Shown one piece after another: positions 31,633 through 48,912 of a DNA stretch of 64,000 nucleotides (its first letter is position 1; each line of letters begins with the position of its first letter). A program made the position numbers and the translations under genes. The DNA is from Cichorium intybus (Eukaryota > Streptophyta > Magnoliopsida > Asterales > Asteraceae): NCBI GenBank assembly GCA_023525715.1, contig CM042011.1, positions 63,376,354 through 63,440,353 of the forward strand. The letters are read 5' to 3'. The notes under the pieces are model-generated. The model was not told where the DNA came from. It ran no database searches and saw only the letters and a list, made by a program, of their open reading frames with translations.

Positions 31633-34268
31633 TGTAACACCCGACTTTTTAAAACAAAACACCCCTGAAAAATTTTTCAGTTAAAATCAAGGTTTTAATA
31701 CGTAAAACCATAACAAAGGGGTATATTTTAATAAAAACGGGTACAAGTGTATCAAGGAGAGTATATAATACCATAGTCTCCTTTAAAGCCGGGCTGCTAC
31801 TGACAGCATCTAATGAGTCCCACTTCAAAGTCACGGACTCTATCTTGTCCCCTATTAGTATCATGCTAACCTGCAGTGACAATAACAAATATCGTGAGCT
31901 ATAAAGCTCAGTGAGTAATGATATCTGCAAATAACAAGCATTAGAAATTCATTCATATATAAATCATTATATATGATAAGTATCTTCCTAATCATTCTTT
32001 TCAAATCAAATTCCATTTTATAGTCGCTTCCGACTAACAGTATAAATCTGTCTGGATATTGGATCCAAACTACTAGCCTTACCGGCTGATCATGTATTCT
32101 AGGATTTCGTATCCTACTATATAGTCTCACCGACTGTAACGTCATATCATGTGATTATCAAATCACTCTATTACATCTAATCTGTTATTTGCATACCGAT
32201 CGTATCAATTTTGTATCATTTCTGTCCCATCTTTCTTAGTCATACCTGACTATACCATATATCATGACTATATGAGTCGTATCATTTGTCATGGCTATAC
32301 CAGCCGTACCAAAACATTTCCAGCGTATGAATCGTAGCCCGAGGGCCGCACCAGTTTATCATAGCCCGAAGGCCGCACCAGAATATCATAGCCGTATAGG
32401 CCGCACCAGAATATCATAGCCGTATAGGCTGCACCGTTTGGATATAACATCCAATTGTGGCTCACGGGTTAGCCCGCTGTTGCCGTGGCTCACGGGTTAG
32501 CCCGCTGTTGCCTAGACTCACGGGTTAACCCGCTGTTGTCTATATAAATTTGGCTCATCAAAATAAACCATGGCTCACGGGTTAGCCCGCTGTTGCCTAG
32601 ACTCACGGGTTAACCCGCTGTTGTCTATATAGGTTTATCAAAATAAAGCATGGCTCACGGGTTAGCCCGCTGTTGCCTAGACTCACGGGTTATCTGGTAT
32701 TGTCGCACCATTAATATTGACTGACTCACAGCACCGTTCTTGTCTATTATAGACTCACGGCTTATCTGGTATTGTCATGTCATTATTGTTGACTCACAGC
32801 TCCGTTCTTGTCTTTATCAGACTCACGGCTTATCTAGTATTGTCTCTTCAAATGTATCTTTGAACCATCAATTTCGTCCCACAATCAGTTTCAACCTGTA
32901 ACAATTCAATCATCATATATCATATATGATATCAGTGAGATTACTCACCTGGATACTAGCTGCATTTAAATCCCGGTTGTTTCTTGCCTTTGCGTGCACC
33001 ACAACCATTTTGTCCCACACCTATATAATCATTTATATACCAAATGATAATAGGTTAATAGCCATTCCAATTAACTCTAATACAATAGAGTTCAATACAA
33101 TATCATTATAAACAATGCCTAGTTAATAAACTTTCCGTTTACTAACTTTTTGTGAATTTTACTATTCACCGAGGCATTCGAGTCGATCTACAGTGCCCCC
33201 GAGGGGTCGAAAACTCAATTTAATAATTTTCCCAAACTTTTCAGACCATAACGAGCCTATGGTCCAAATTTGAGCTAAAACGGATAAGCCAAACGAAAGT
33301 TAGCATTTTTGATCCCCTGCCTGGCCCCTGCCTGGAGGGCGCACTGCGCCTAGGACAGGGCGCACCCCGCCAGGGGCTTGGGCGCACCGCGCCTAGCGCC
33401 TGTGCAGGTCTCCTGTCCAGCCGCGATTTGTGCACTGTAGCACATAGTTTTAGCCCATTAAGTCCTTAATCCAGTCCTTAATCGTTTGGGGTTTGTTTCT
33501 AGGCTAAAACCTTATACTTTAACAAGGTTTTCAACCATTCAAAACAACTAAATCAATCAAAATGAAGAATTAGGGTTCTTAGTTTTAACAACCCCAAAAC
33601 TTCAAATTCATCACTAATAGCAATCTACTTCCATTTTCTTGAGTTAAGTCCTTATTAGCATGACTTAATGGAAGTATTACATCAACTTAACAACATAATC
33701 ATCACTGCAAATGCAGTTTTGAGTTGCTACAAAACTCATCAAGAACACATTCAAAGAATTGACTTAAAAAGTCAATTTACTAACCTCATTTGACTTGGAA
33801 ATCACCATCTATTAACAATGGATTCAAGTTCTTGCTTCACTTCATGATTTCCTGCAGAAATCGCACCCTCCTTGCTCCTCCCATTGTTGCACAATGAGCT
33901 AGTCAAAGAGAGAGTCAACTCTCTTCTATTTATACCTCTAAAATTTACAATTTTGGTCCTAAAGTTTATTTTCTTGAACTTTGACCACAAAATCAAGTTT
34001 TATTACAATAAAACTTTCATTCTTTATACATTTGCCACAAACAACAATATTTTTCATATTTGGTCCTTCACATGGTCAAATGACCAAATTACCCTTTTGT
34101 GGTAAAACGACCAAAAATCCATTTTTATAACATTTTAAGTCCAAAACTCAAAATATTATTTCAAACCAAATACTTTTCTGTCCAAAAGACCAATTTACCC
34201 TTCTAAGGTAAAATGACCATTTTGCCCTTTTATTATAATTATATAATAAAACATGTCTTGGCGTTACA
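31633..34268 (-). repeat. 3' LTR of chromovirus (left copy)
   Basis: 2636 bp. Contains three kinds of internal repeat: 'catagcc..ggccgcacca' units (about 32330-32430), 'ggctcacgggttagcccgctgttgcc' units (about 32456-32690, at least six, some with 'gttaacccg'), and 'gactcacggcttatctggtattgtc' units to about 32845. A GC-rich block of GGCGCACCGCGCC words lies at 33310-33430. Comparison with the right LTR shows that the right copy gained a 944-bp hAT plus TSD and lost about 200 bp near 40893. Confidence 0.93.
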
Positions 34269-37200
34269 AATTCTCCCCTCCTTCAAAAGATTTCGTCCCC
34301 GAAATCATACAAGGAGTTGAGGTATGTCTTACTCGTTTCGCTTTCGGTCTTCCACGTCATGTCGGAATCTATATGGTATTGCCTAAGCACTTAACCATAC
34401 TAGTCTTCTTATCTAGTGATCACATCACAACTTGCATATCATTCCTCCGGTTGTCCCGGGTACCTTAACTACGTAGCTTTCTTCATCTCATCATAAGGAA
34501 ATTGTTGAAAATTACCAACACATAATTCCTTTCTTGTCGTCCCAAACAAATTTTTAACCTTTCCAAAGGTTTACTTTTCGTATTACCACATTCCTTTACT
34601 TAGTATTTCAAAGGTTTATATTCGGTGTTCCACATACCACCTTTACAAATTCTTAACCATTCTTCAATATCGTTCGTGCTCATCAAGTCTTTTCTTCAGT
34701 TTATGCAAGAATCCAAGATCTAGCTAACGGCTTTATTACATCTTCAATCCAATAAATCGAAGGATATCCCGGTATTTCATACCATTCTTCATGTGAATCA
34801 CCAAACTACCAGCATGTAGGCTGCTATTTCTTGAAATTTCTATCTAAGATAGACAATTTCCTCATCTTCTACTAGGGTTTGCTGTGCAATTTCAAGCACA
34901 TCTTCTAAAATCTGCATCATCAGGTCACTTTGTTCATCAATATACGGTATTTGCAGAGGCTTCATCGCAAAGTCTATAACAATGTTGTCCCATTTCTTTA
35001 CTGGGGCCAACAATGGGTCAATTTCTTCGCACGTTTCTGCCGGTTTGACTTTACTTCACGTACAAGTCAAATACTTTTCCTGTGTCTTTCAATTTCTTTC
35101 TTCTGTCCCGGCCACCAACACATAGGTTTTTATCGACCTATCCAATCTAGTATTGCTCCGGTTATACTGCATATCTAGTACAAACTACATCTTTTCAAGA
35201 TGATTTTCATGTTTCCCTTTGCTTTGGAATCCACATTCACAACCACCAAGGGTTTAAATCGCTGTGATTTTTCAACTAGCTTCTGCTAATATTCAATCAT
35301 TTATTTATTATTCACATTTTCAAACGTGCACACATCTTTCTGTGCTACCCGAATCAACTCAGGTAATCAATTCATCACACTCACGCATGTGGTTGTATCT
35401 TTCAAAAGATACTCTTTCTAATTCAAGGCATCTATAGCCACATCTGTCCTTTTTGAGATGGTACAGGATTTCATACCTGAAATCTCTAAGTAACCCATCT
35501 ATCTTTGCTATCTCATATTCAACTGCTTTTTGATCAATTAAGCATTTCAAACTCTTATGATCCTTATAACAGTAAGCTTTACACTATATCGATAGTGTTT
35601 CCAAAGCTTCAATGTCAAAATTATAGTTGCTACAGCAACATCATGCATCTACAGTCACAACTGGATGCATTTCGATGATCCAATCTATCCGCTTAGCATC
35701 AATGCTAATGTCAGAGTCTCATACAAGGTTTATTCCAAACCTTTACAAGATGCCTGTGGTCTTTCTACCACTCAGACTTTATACTTTTATTAGTCAACCT
35801 TAGTCAACTGAACATCTGTCAAGGAGCAGTTTTCTACAACTCTCCTTTAGTAACCCGCCAATCCAAGGAACTACTACTAATTTCAGTCAGATTCCAAGGC
35901 GGTTCCCTTTCTATCACAGTATCTTTTCCACTGGATATAGTTTATCATCTCTGGCTTTATTAACACTCCAAAGAGTATAAAACTTCTTTTTGCCAAATTT
36001 CATACTTGGAGAATTTTACATATCACTTAACTCAGTGAAGTAACTCCAATATCTGGTACAAACGTATCTCATATTCGATCTGGTTTCAAGAATATCAGAT
36101 TCTCATTAGTTAATGCACATATGTATTAACTTTTCTTTCTTCTTTTCAAACAAGATAGGGCTCCATACGATGACACATACGGTCATAAGAGACCCTAATA
36201 CAAAAATTTCTTCTAGTAATTTTCCAACTCTGCCATCTCTACGGATGCAAATCAATAAAGAGCTCATATATCAAAAACGGCTCCCAAAATCAGCTTTATC
36301 ATAAACTCTTCTCGCCAATCTGGCAGAAATCCTGGAAGTTCTTTTCAAATGAAACATCCAAGAATATACTTAAAGTAGTACATTACTAGCATTGCTTTAT
36401 CTAACTTGGCCAATACCACGTATGCCAACTACAACATCATTCTTTTACTAACTCTTTTTCGAGTTTAAGCAAAGAAGATAACCGGTATTCCCAACGACGG
36501 TCATTTACCATGGATTTCCATCCATTTCATTTCTGTTTTAAGAGCCATACTGTTCTTATTTCTACAATTCATGTTAGCATAAATCAGTGCTAACCAATTC
36601 ATAAGCACAATTGCTTCAGATTTACTGGTAGTTATCGGCTTTAGATTCATAGGGAAAATGGTCCCGTAAATCCTAGGCAGATTACTTTCAATGTGTTCAA
36701 TATCTAGAACATTCGTGCTATCTGCTATAGCTTCTTCCAAAATTTCATCCAAAATCGTTGATGAAATATTCCAACAAGACATCAAGTCATCGATCCCAAG
36801 CATAGCTTCATGGATCAAATATAACATACACGAGTTATATTCAGAAGAATTATATCGGAGATCGTATCAGTCTCCTCATGAGCTTCTTCCACAATCTGCT
36901 GGAATGCTCAAGGTACCACTGGTCCTTTTTAACCATTCATTTCTTCTTTCTTTCCTGGGTTCATCACCCGTTACTCCACATTTAGCATGTGAGTATTTCA
37001 TAAGGAAGTGATCTATAGTTCCACGCTGGAACCACTTCCGTCCCATACAACAAACACGAGCAATATGCTCTCATTTTCTGCAATTTTAGCATGTCAACGA
37101 TAGAGTCTCAACTCTAAAATGTTCTGAGTGCTTTTCCTGCACTTCTTATATTACATCATCTTTTCGTTTTGGTCTCTTCCCTTTAAGGCTAGACCTGAAT

Positions 37201-37619
37201 CGTTTTAACTTCTTCTGAGAAGTCCACTAATATTTTCAGCTTTTCTTGTAGTCTCAACTACTATTCTTTCACCTTGAATATCAACCAAGGTGAGCAACCG
37301 ATTTCTTTATCTGACCACATCAGCTACTACTGCTTGTCATGTGGATTTTTCTGCTATTCGTCCCCTTTTTGCTCCTCATACAACAGAGTCTTGAGAAAGG
37401 GTTGATCCATTTCCTAGAGCTTCGCGCCCTAAATGTCTCCCAAGGAGATTTACAGTTCATACTTCTTATACGTCAGAAGTTAGCAACAGTTAGGTTATAT
37501 ATGTAATATAACAACTATATACACCTAACTATGCATCATGTCTACTATCTCAGGGTTTAAGTCCAGGAATCTACTCTATAGACACCTAGTTCACTTAAAC
37601 CTCGGCTCTGATACCAACT
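34269..37619 (-). pseudogene. Degenerate internal region of chromovirus
   Basis: No long frame survives. Two remnants are recognisable on the minus strand. About 35580-35360 encodes DHKSLKCLIDQK and then LLRDFRYEILYHLKKD, the RT-RNase H tail (in intact elements an HKSLKY..RRW..L..Y...I.YH-type pattern). About 34420-34310 encodes a VLRQYHIDSDMTWKTESE stretch followed by FGDEIF and a stop, the end of a chromodomain-bearing integrase. Gag, protease and the integrase catalytic core were not recognised. The region is about 1-1.5 kb shorter than usual for the family. The stretch holds no host gene. Confidence 0.7.
37604..37616 (-). other. Primer binding site, initiator tRNA-Met
   Basis: Minus-strand TGGTATCAGAGCC, three bases inside the 5' LTR. 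It is complementary to the 3' end of plant initiator tRNA-Met and fixes the element's orientation. Confidence 0.93.
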
Positions 37620-40600
37620 TGTAACACCCGGCTTTTTAAAACAAAACACCCCTGAAAAATTTTTCAGTTAAAATCAAGGTTTTAATACGTAAAACCATAA
37701 CAAAGGGGTATATTTTAATAAAAACGGGTACAAGTGTATCAAGGAGAGTATATAATATCATAGTCTCCTTTAAAGTCGGGCTGCTACTGACAGCATCTAA
37801 TGAGTCCCACTTCAAAGTCACGGATTCTATCTTGTCCCCTATTAGTATCATGCTAACCTGCAGGGACAATAACAAATATCGTGAGCTATAAAGCTCAGTG
37901 AGTAATGATATCTGCAAATAACAAGCATTAGAAATTCATTCATATATAAATCATTATATATGATAAGTATCTTCCTAATCATTCTTTTCAAATCAAATTC
38001 CATTTTATAGTCGCTTCCGACTAACAGTATAAATCTGTCTGGATATCGGATCCAAACTACTAGCCTTACCGGCTGATCATGTATTCTAGGATTTCGTATC
38101 CTACTATATAGTCTCACCGACTGTAACGTCATATCATGTGATTATCAAATCACTCTATTACATCTAATCTGTTATTTGCATACCGATCGTATCAATTTTG
38201 TATCATTTCTGTCCCATCTTTCTTAGTCATACCTGACTATACCATATATCATGACTATATGAGTCGTATCATTTGTCATGGCTATACCAGCCGTACCAAA
38301 ACATTTCCAGCGTATGAATCGTAGCCCGAGGGCCGCACCAGTTTATCATAGCCCGAAGGCCGCACCAGAATATCATAGCCGTATAGGCCGCACCAGAATA
38401 TCATAGCCGTATAGGCTGCACCGTTTGGATATAACATCCAATTGTGGCTCACGGGTTAGCCCGCTGTTGCCGTGGCTCACGGGTTAGCCCGCTGTTGCCT
38501 AGACTCACGGGTTAACCCGCTGTTGTCTATATAAATTTGGCTCATCAAAATAAACCATGGCTCACGGGTTAGCCCGCTGTTGCCTAGACTCACGGGTTAA
38601 CCCGCTGTTGTCTATATAGGTTTATCAAAATAAAGCATGGCTCACGGGTTAGCCCGCTGTTGCCTAGACTCACGGGTTATCTGGTATTGTCGCACCATTA
38701 ATATTGATTGACTTACAGAACCGTTCTTGTCTATTATAGACTCACGGCTTATCTGGTATTGTCATGTCATTATTGTTGACTCACAGCTCCGTTCTTGTCT
38801 TTATCAGACTCACGGCTTATCTGGTATTGTCTCTTCAAATGTATATTTGAACCATCAATTTCGTCCCACAATCAGTTTCAACCTGTAACAATTCAATCAT
38901 CATATATCATATATGATATCAGTGAGATTACTTAGGGGTGCGAAAAAAAACCGTAACCGAATAACCCGCCCGAACCAAATAAGAAATGGGTTAAACGGTT
39001 TGGGTTATTCGGGTTTCGGGTGCTTATTTGGGTTAGTCGGGTGCTTATTCGGGTTAGTCGGTTCGGTTGATGGGTATGCTCATAAGATTTCGGGTTACCC
39101 GAATTACCCGAATAAGGTTAATAACAAAACTATCAATATTATATATTTCACAATTCACATAGTACAGGGGTAGATTTGTAACAATGTAATTCTTAAAATG
39201 AATTAGGACATGACATGGGTGGGACTCAGCCGACACCCATCTTCTAAATTAGTAAAGTCTCAATTCTCAAAACTGGAGAACCCACAGGCCACACAATTTG
39301 ACGATTCTGCAATTTGCAATTCGATCGACGTAGGCCATACCTGCAATTAGATCGACAAAGGCTCAACGCTTCCGGCTTTTTTGTTCTTATTCTGCAATTA
39401 GATCTCGGGGTCTTCTGTCATAGTCACCGCTCACAACTTTGTTTCTTAAGGAGGACACGATTAACGAATCGATTTCAATATTGTTACTCGAGGTAACTCG
39501 ATTTCGATTTTGTAACTCCAAGGTAACTCGATTTTTCTGTTTCTTTTGTAACTCAATTTCGATTTTGAAACTCGAATATGTAATGGAATTGGTTTCTGAC
39601 TTTCTTGCTGTAATGGAATTTGGTTTGTAATGGTTGATATTTTGTTGTAATGGAATTTTAGAATCTGTAATGGAATTGTATAATCTCGATTTTGCTGTAA
39701 TGGAATTATGGAACCAAATAACCCAAACCGAATTACCCGTAACCGTATAACCCGAAAACCGAATAACCCGAACCTTATACGGTTCGGTTTTGGTCGGTTA
39801 ACCCACCACTTAAATACCCGAATAACCCGAACCGTATAACCCGAAAACCGTATAACTCGCCCGAATAACACCCCTAAGATTACTCACCTGGATACTAGCT
39901 GCATTTAAATCCCGATTGTTTCTTGCCTTTGCGTGCACCACAACCATTTTGTCTCACACCTATATAATCATTTATATACCAAATGATAATAGGTTAATAG
40001 CCATTCCAATTAACTCTAATACAATAGAGTTCAATACAATATCATTATAAACAATGCCTAGTTAATAAACTTTCCGTTTACTAACTTTTTGTGAATTTTA
40101 CTATTCACCGAGGCATTCGAGTCGATCTACAGTGCCCCCGAGGGGTCGAAAACTCAATTTAATAATTTTCCCAAACTTTTCAGACCATAACGAGCCTATG
40201 GTCCAAATTTGAGCTAAAACGGATAAGCCAAACGAAAGTTAGCATTTTTGATCCCCTGCCTGGCCCCTGCCTGGAGGGCGCACTGTGCCTAGGACAGGGC
40301 GCACTGCGCCTGGGCGTACCCCGCCAGGGGCTTGGGCGCACCGCGCCTAGCGCCTGCGCAGGTCTCCTGTCCAGCCGCGATTTGTGCACTGTAGCACGCA
40401 GTTTTAGCCCATTAAGTCCTTAATCCAGTCCTTAATCGTTTGGGGTTTGTTTCTAGGCTAAAACCTTATACTTTAACAAGGTTTTCAACCATTCAAAACA
40501 ACTAAATCAATCAAAATGAAGAATTAGGGTTCTTAGTTTTAACAACCCCAAAACTTCAAATTCATCACTAATAGCAATCTACTTCCATTTTCTTGAGTTA

Positions 40601-41019
40601 AGTCCTTATTAGCATGACTTAATGGAAGTATTACATCAACTTAACAACATAATCATCACTGCAAATGCAGTTTTGAGTTGCTACAAAACTCATCAAGAAC
40701 ACATTCAAAGAATTGACTTAAAAAGTCAATTTACTAACCTCATTTGACTTGGAAATCACCATCTATTAACAATGGATTCAAGTTCTTGCTTCACTTCATG
40801 ATTTCCTGCAGAAATCGCACCCTCCTTGCTCCTCCCGTTGTTGCACAATGAGCTAGTCAAAGAGAGAGTCAACTCTCTTCTATTTATACCTCCAAAACTC
40901 AAAATATTATTTCAAACCAAATACTTTTTTGTCCAAAAGACCAATTTACCCTTCTAAGGAAAAATGACCATTTTGCCCTTTTATTATAATTATATAATAA
41001 AACATGTCTTGGCGTTACA
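37620..41019 (-). repeat. 5' LTR of chromovirus (right copy), with hAT insert
   Basis: 3400 bp. The same as the left LTR except for a 944-bp hAT insertion with 8-bp TSD (38933-39876), a deletion of about 200 bp near 40893, a small GC-rich expansion near 40290-40320, and about 20-25 scattered substitutions counted by eye. Confidence 0.93.
38933..39876. mobile_element. hAT-type non-autonomous transposon, 944 bp
   Basis: Ends TAGGGGTG and CACCCCTA, with a perfect 8-bp TSD AGATTACT (38925-38932 and 39877-39884). The other LTR retains the empty site, which proves both boundaries. Subterminal regions are dense in CCGAATAACCCG and TTCGGGTTA words. The middle includes unit repeats 'gtaatggaatt' and 'gtaactcgattt' (39480-39715). 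No transposase. It shares only the terminal TAGGGGTG with the hAT at 10783, so it is a separate family of the same superfamily. Confidence 0.96.
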
Positions 41020-41024
41020 CTAAA

Positions 41025-41042
41025 TCTCTCAACTTCAATCTC

Positions 41043-41074
<32 letters not shown>

Positions 41075-41194
41075 CCCCTCTCGTTCTCCTTTCCTCGGGT
41101 TCTCTTTTCGTTCCCTTTTTCTCGTTTTTTCATGACAAACACGCACACACCAAGAAAAAAATGCACAAGGTTTAACTAAAGTTGATTTCTGATG
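41025..41194. other. Right interior of the taxilin-bearing element
   Basis: CT-rich leader-like DNA with (TC)n at 41048-41074, 'ttctcgttttttcatgac' and a (CA)-rich word. No coding evidence. Confidence 0.45.
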
Positions 41195-41295
41195 TTGACC
41201 ATTCAGTGTAAAAGACATTAGGTTGGGGGAGAGTTTGGAAAAAACTCATAAATGGTCCCTATGGTCTGTAAAAGACATTTTTGCCCCCACATGCC

Positions 41296-45346
<4,051 letters not shown>

Positions 45347-46157
45347 GGCTGTGGACATTTCGTGTCGTGTATATGCAAATGCTTTTATATACTTTGTAAT
45401 TATGCATATATCCTTATAAACTTTCAAATTATGTATATGTCCTTGTAAATCATAAAAACTCACTTATATACCCAAAATTAGATTTTAATATTAATTAAAT
45501 ATTTTTTAAAGATTAAAAAACTGATTTCCAATTGAATACACATTGTTATTAAAGATATTAATATAGCATTCATGGGGAAATAGATGAACACTCACATATT
45601 GCCAGAATTCGTCATAAGCTTCAAGACACCATCAAAACCATTGAACTTGGACAGTAAGTCACTTCAATAGTCTCCTTAATTAGTATCCAAAATCACCATA
45701 ACCGTAGGTTTTTCCAAATTGATTCTAAATAACACAATTTTATGTGATTCAGAACCTCAATTACATGGAGTTCGTATTCAGAAACCAGTTTCCCCATGGA
45801 TCCCAATCGCAGATCTAATCGCAACACTTTCCAATATTTTGCATCCTAAATCCATGAAGGAGATAACACAGTATCGTCGCAGTTACATTGTAAGTGCCAA
45901 AAAAAAATTGTTTCGTAATAAATTCGTTTTGATTTGGCTAATCAGGCATGGATTATGGAGGGTATTTTAGTAAAAAGGGTATAATCTAATTTTAGAATCA
46001 GTTTTTTAATCTTTAAAATGTTTAATTAATATTAAAATCTAGTTTTGGGTATACATGTGAGTTTTTACGGTTTACAATGGCATATACGTAATTTGAAAGT
46101 TTATAAGGATATACGCGTAATTACGAAGTTTTATAAGGATATAACCGAAATTCTCCC
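45347..46157. mobile_element. TIR element, 0.8 kb, with coding-like interior
   Basis: Inverted repeats of about 180 bp (45347-45532 and 45988-46157). Shared words in order are ATATCCTTATAAACTTTCAA, then TATATGYCMTTGTAAA, 'aaaaactcac', 'cccaaaa', AGATTTTAATATTAATTAAA and 'aagattaaaaaactgatt'. The interior (about 45570-45960) has coding-like + frames: EIDEHSHIARIRHKLQDTIK just before 45655, and GVRIQKPVSPWIPIADLIAT followed by LSNILHPKSMKEI at 45770-45870. These read like pieces of real protein, but I cannot name the family. A host fragment between such TIRs suggests Pack-MULE capture. No TSD identified. Confidence 0.6.
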
Positions 46158-47066
46158 TTATTTTTAATAGTAATTTTTACAAACCTGATTATTATTACTA
46201 ATAATACATTAATAGGATTAGTAGCATCTAACCAACGATACTTTAATTAATGTATTATTATTATTTTTAAATTTTTATTTAGTAATATGATATTAAAGGA
46301 AATTTTTGATAGAGGATCTTTTACGTTTAGATCCTATATGATTGCAACACCTGCACATCTTACTTTGCCAAATCGTGTCCAAGCTTAGGTACCGAGCTTC
46401 CAATGTATCATGTTTATATAAAGGGAATATTTCTATTTGAAAATTTGATTGATCCACATGATATAACAATACAATTGCAGCTATCGTATAAGTCAATAAA
46501 ACATATATTCAATATGGATGAATCAATTTTTTAAATGAAAATATCACTTCGCTTATATAAAAGAACGTTACTAGCGGCAACTTACAGTTTGACGCCACTA
46601 GTTGTCTTGAAATAAACAAACAAATGTTCAGATCAAACAATAAAGAACAAATATGGTTTGTTTGTAAGGTAAAAACCTTTGATAATGGCGTCTATCTATT
46701 TATGCACAACAAGAAACCTTTACATTAAACAAATGTTGCAAGATCCATGTTAGACACGGTGGCCACGACACCAAATATATTACCCTAAAATACAAATTTC
46801 ATGACTGGTATGGAACATGGAATTTCATTATTTATTATTAGCTTAACATAACATAATTAGTTTTAACTTGACGGCTGACACCACTCGTCTTTAAAAGCAT
46901 GTACTAAAGACAATTTTTTATATATCTTAGTAAATATAAGCATAATATGATGATAATTTGTCTTTTCAGGATATGAAGGTGTAAGATGTGGGGTGTTTTC
47001 GTATATATGTGTTTTGCCCCCTTATTTCTTGCCCCCTTATTTCTTCATGTGATATCGACTACTTAA
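46158..47066. other. Stretch without a recognised gene
   Basis: Mixed AT-rich DNA, with a small tandem 'gcccccttatttctt' pair at about 47027-47056. No frame or TIR was recognised. Confidence 0.6.
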
Positions 47067-47552
47067 TTATTTTTTGAGTAAATTACAGAAACACTCCCTG
47101 AAGTATTCCAAAACTAACAGAGGGAACCCAAGTATTCGATTTTCACTATATGGGTCCCTAAGGTTTACAAAATACAACAAATTGGTCCCTGATGTATCAA
47201 AATAGTTCGCAGGTACATATGAAAAGACTAAAATGCCCTTTTTATTTCTTTTCCCTTTTTCTTTTAATATTATTTATTAAATCAATATAAAAAAAGAGTA
47301 AATTACATATTTGGTCCCTGTGGTTTACCAAAACTAACATTGAGCACCCAAGTATTGAATTTACACTAGATGAGTCACTAAAGTTTCGTTAAACCGACAC
47401 ATTGGTCCCTGGTCTATATAAAAAGACTTTTTTGCCCTTTTTATTTTCTTTTTTCTTCTTCTTTTTACCCTTTTGTCTTTTTAATAAATAAAAAATAAAA
47501 AATCACCCCACCCCCACCCCCACCCCTACGTCTCTCTCTCTCTCTCTCTCAA

Positions 47553-48027
47553 GATCGTAACAGACATAGTTGTTTGTTCGCTCCATCACCTGTACCACCA
47601 GAGATTGCTTAGGAGATAGGTTTTCCGATGGAATTTCCGGCGATAAGGGAAGCTCTTGGACTGCTGTTGAAACTTCCACTGGGGATGTACTCCCCACGTC
47701 TCTCTCTTTGTGCAACAAGAAACAAACCAAAACATCGACAACATTCCCCTGTTTTCCTTCTTTCCTAATTGAAGTTTTTGGAACGAATTTACTTGAAAAA
47801 AATCTTTCCCTTTTTTATCAAAACTCAAATTAGATTCCCTTTCCTACATAAGCTCTGTAAATCATCCTGGTGATCTCGTTTTGTTCATCAATCAAGGTTT
47901 ATTTACCCTCTATTCTTCAATTTATTTCTCGTAGTCGTACAGTGATTTTTACTCTGTACCCGATATCATCAATGCAATCGACAAACCTTAATGTTTCCTG
48001 GACTGTACAACCCCTGTTGTACCATCT
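47553..48027 (-). other. ERF 3' flank inside the inner MULE
   Basis: Sequence downstream of the ERF stop, up to the GA-repeat of the MULE left TIR. A minus-strand frame (47730-47560, VGSTSPVEVSTAVQELPLSP, then EIPSENLSPKQ) looks coding-like but matches no family I know. It may be a further captured fragment. Confidence 0.4.
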
Positions 48028-48059
48028 CTATTCCTTTCCAAGGTACGAATCTTCGACCA

Positions 48060-48815
48060 TGATGTGATTTCAGACATACATATTTTATATACAAAAATGA
48101 TATCATTTATTTTCGGAATACTGAGGATCAATATTGTCTTTGTAATGCCTTTTCATAAGTTTTGAATTTATAACAGGGAAATACCATGAATGAAAACAAC
48201 ACAACTAGGCAAGTGTACCTAATCGATTGTAATATATCAATGATAAGTCCGGGTCGAACCCAAGGGAATTTGTTTAAGTTTAAGAAAACCAATTATCAAT
48301 TAACAATTTATAATAATAACAAAAGAGATAAAAAAAGGGGGGGGTTTGTGTAATTGTGAAGAGATTGTATCATCAAATAAATAAAGAATTATAAGTAAAT
48401 AAATGGAAACAAGGTTTGAAGTTAAGCCGCAAGGATAGTTTGACAAATATGCTTTTACTCAGATGTGATTACTCCTTATAACAATATTCTGATTGATAAA
48501 AAATGTGCAATGGATATTAACAAGTTAAATACCGATATCTAAGTTGATTAGATGTCTTGGTCCAACAATCCAATCTTATGATTAAAAAGAGTTATTAATC
48601 TCATTGGTCCTGTAAATTAACTACTCCAATTAATCATTCTATTTATTCATACTCTGCACGATTTATTTGTTTCTTTTGATATCAATGGTCATGAAAATCA
48701 AAATAAGATGTATAGTTTGGTCCACTAATACAATTAAAACAAATGCATATAAGATTCTTTCTTTTTAACTTAACCTAGGATTTGGTCAATCACTAGTCAT
48801 AAATATATATACATG

Positions 48816-48912
<97 letters not shown>

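Larger units (their letters stand above)
31633..41019 (-). mobile_element. Tekay/Del-type chromovirus derivative, 9.4 kb, non-autonomous
   Basis: An LTR retrotransposon in minus orientation. The LTRs (31633-34268 and 37620-41019) start TGTAACACCC and end GGCGTTACA. The primer binding site next to the right (5') LTR is TGGTATCAGAGCC, for initiator tRNA-Met. A purine-rich tract GAAGGAGGGGAGAATT lies just inside the left (3') LTR. A perfect 5-bp TSD CTAAA flanks it (31628-31632 and 41020-41024). The internal region is only about 3.35 kb and its pol is degenerate, yet the LTRs are roughly 99% identical outside two indels. It probably moved with enzymes supplied in trans. It inserted into the interior of a taxilin-bearing TIR element. 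A second copy, inverted, lies at 61090. Confidence 0.93.

Noticed and set aside
33241..33435. Small Arg/Pro-rich frames in the chromovirus LTRs (also 40180-40389 and 61831-62103)
   Set aside because: They come from the GC-rich GGCGCACC repeat block, differ between copies and have no family similarity I can see.
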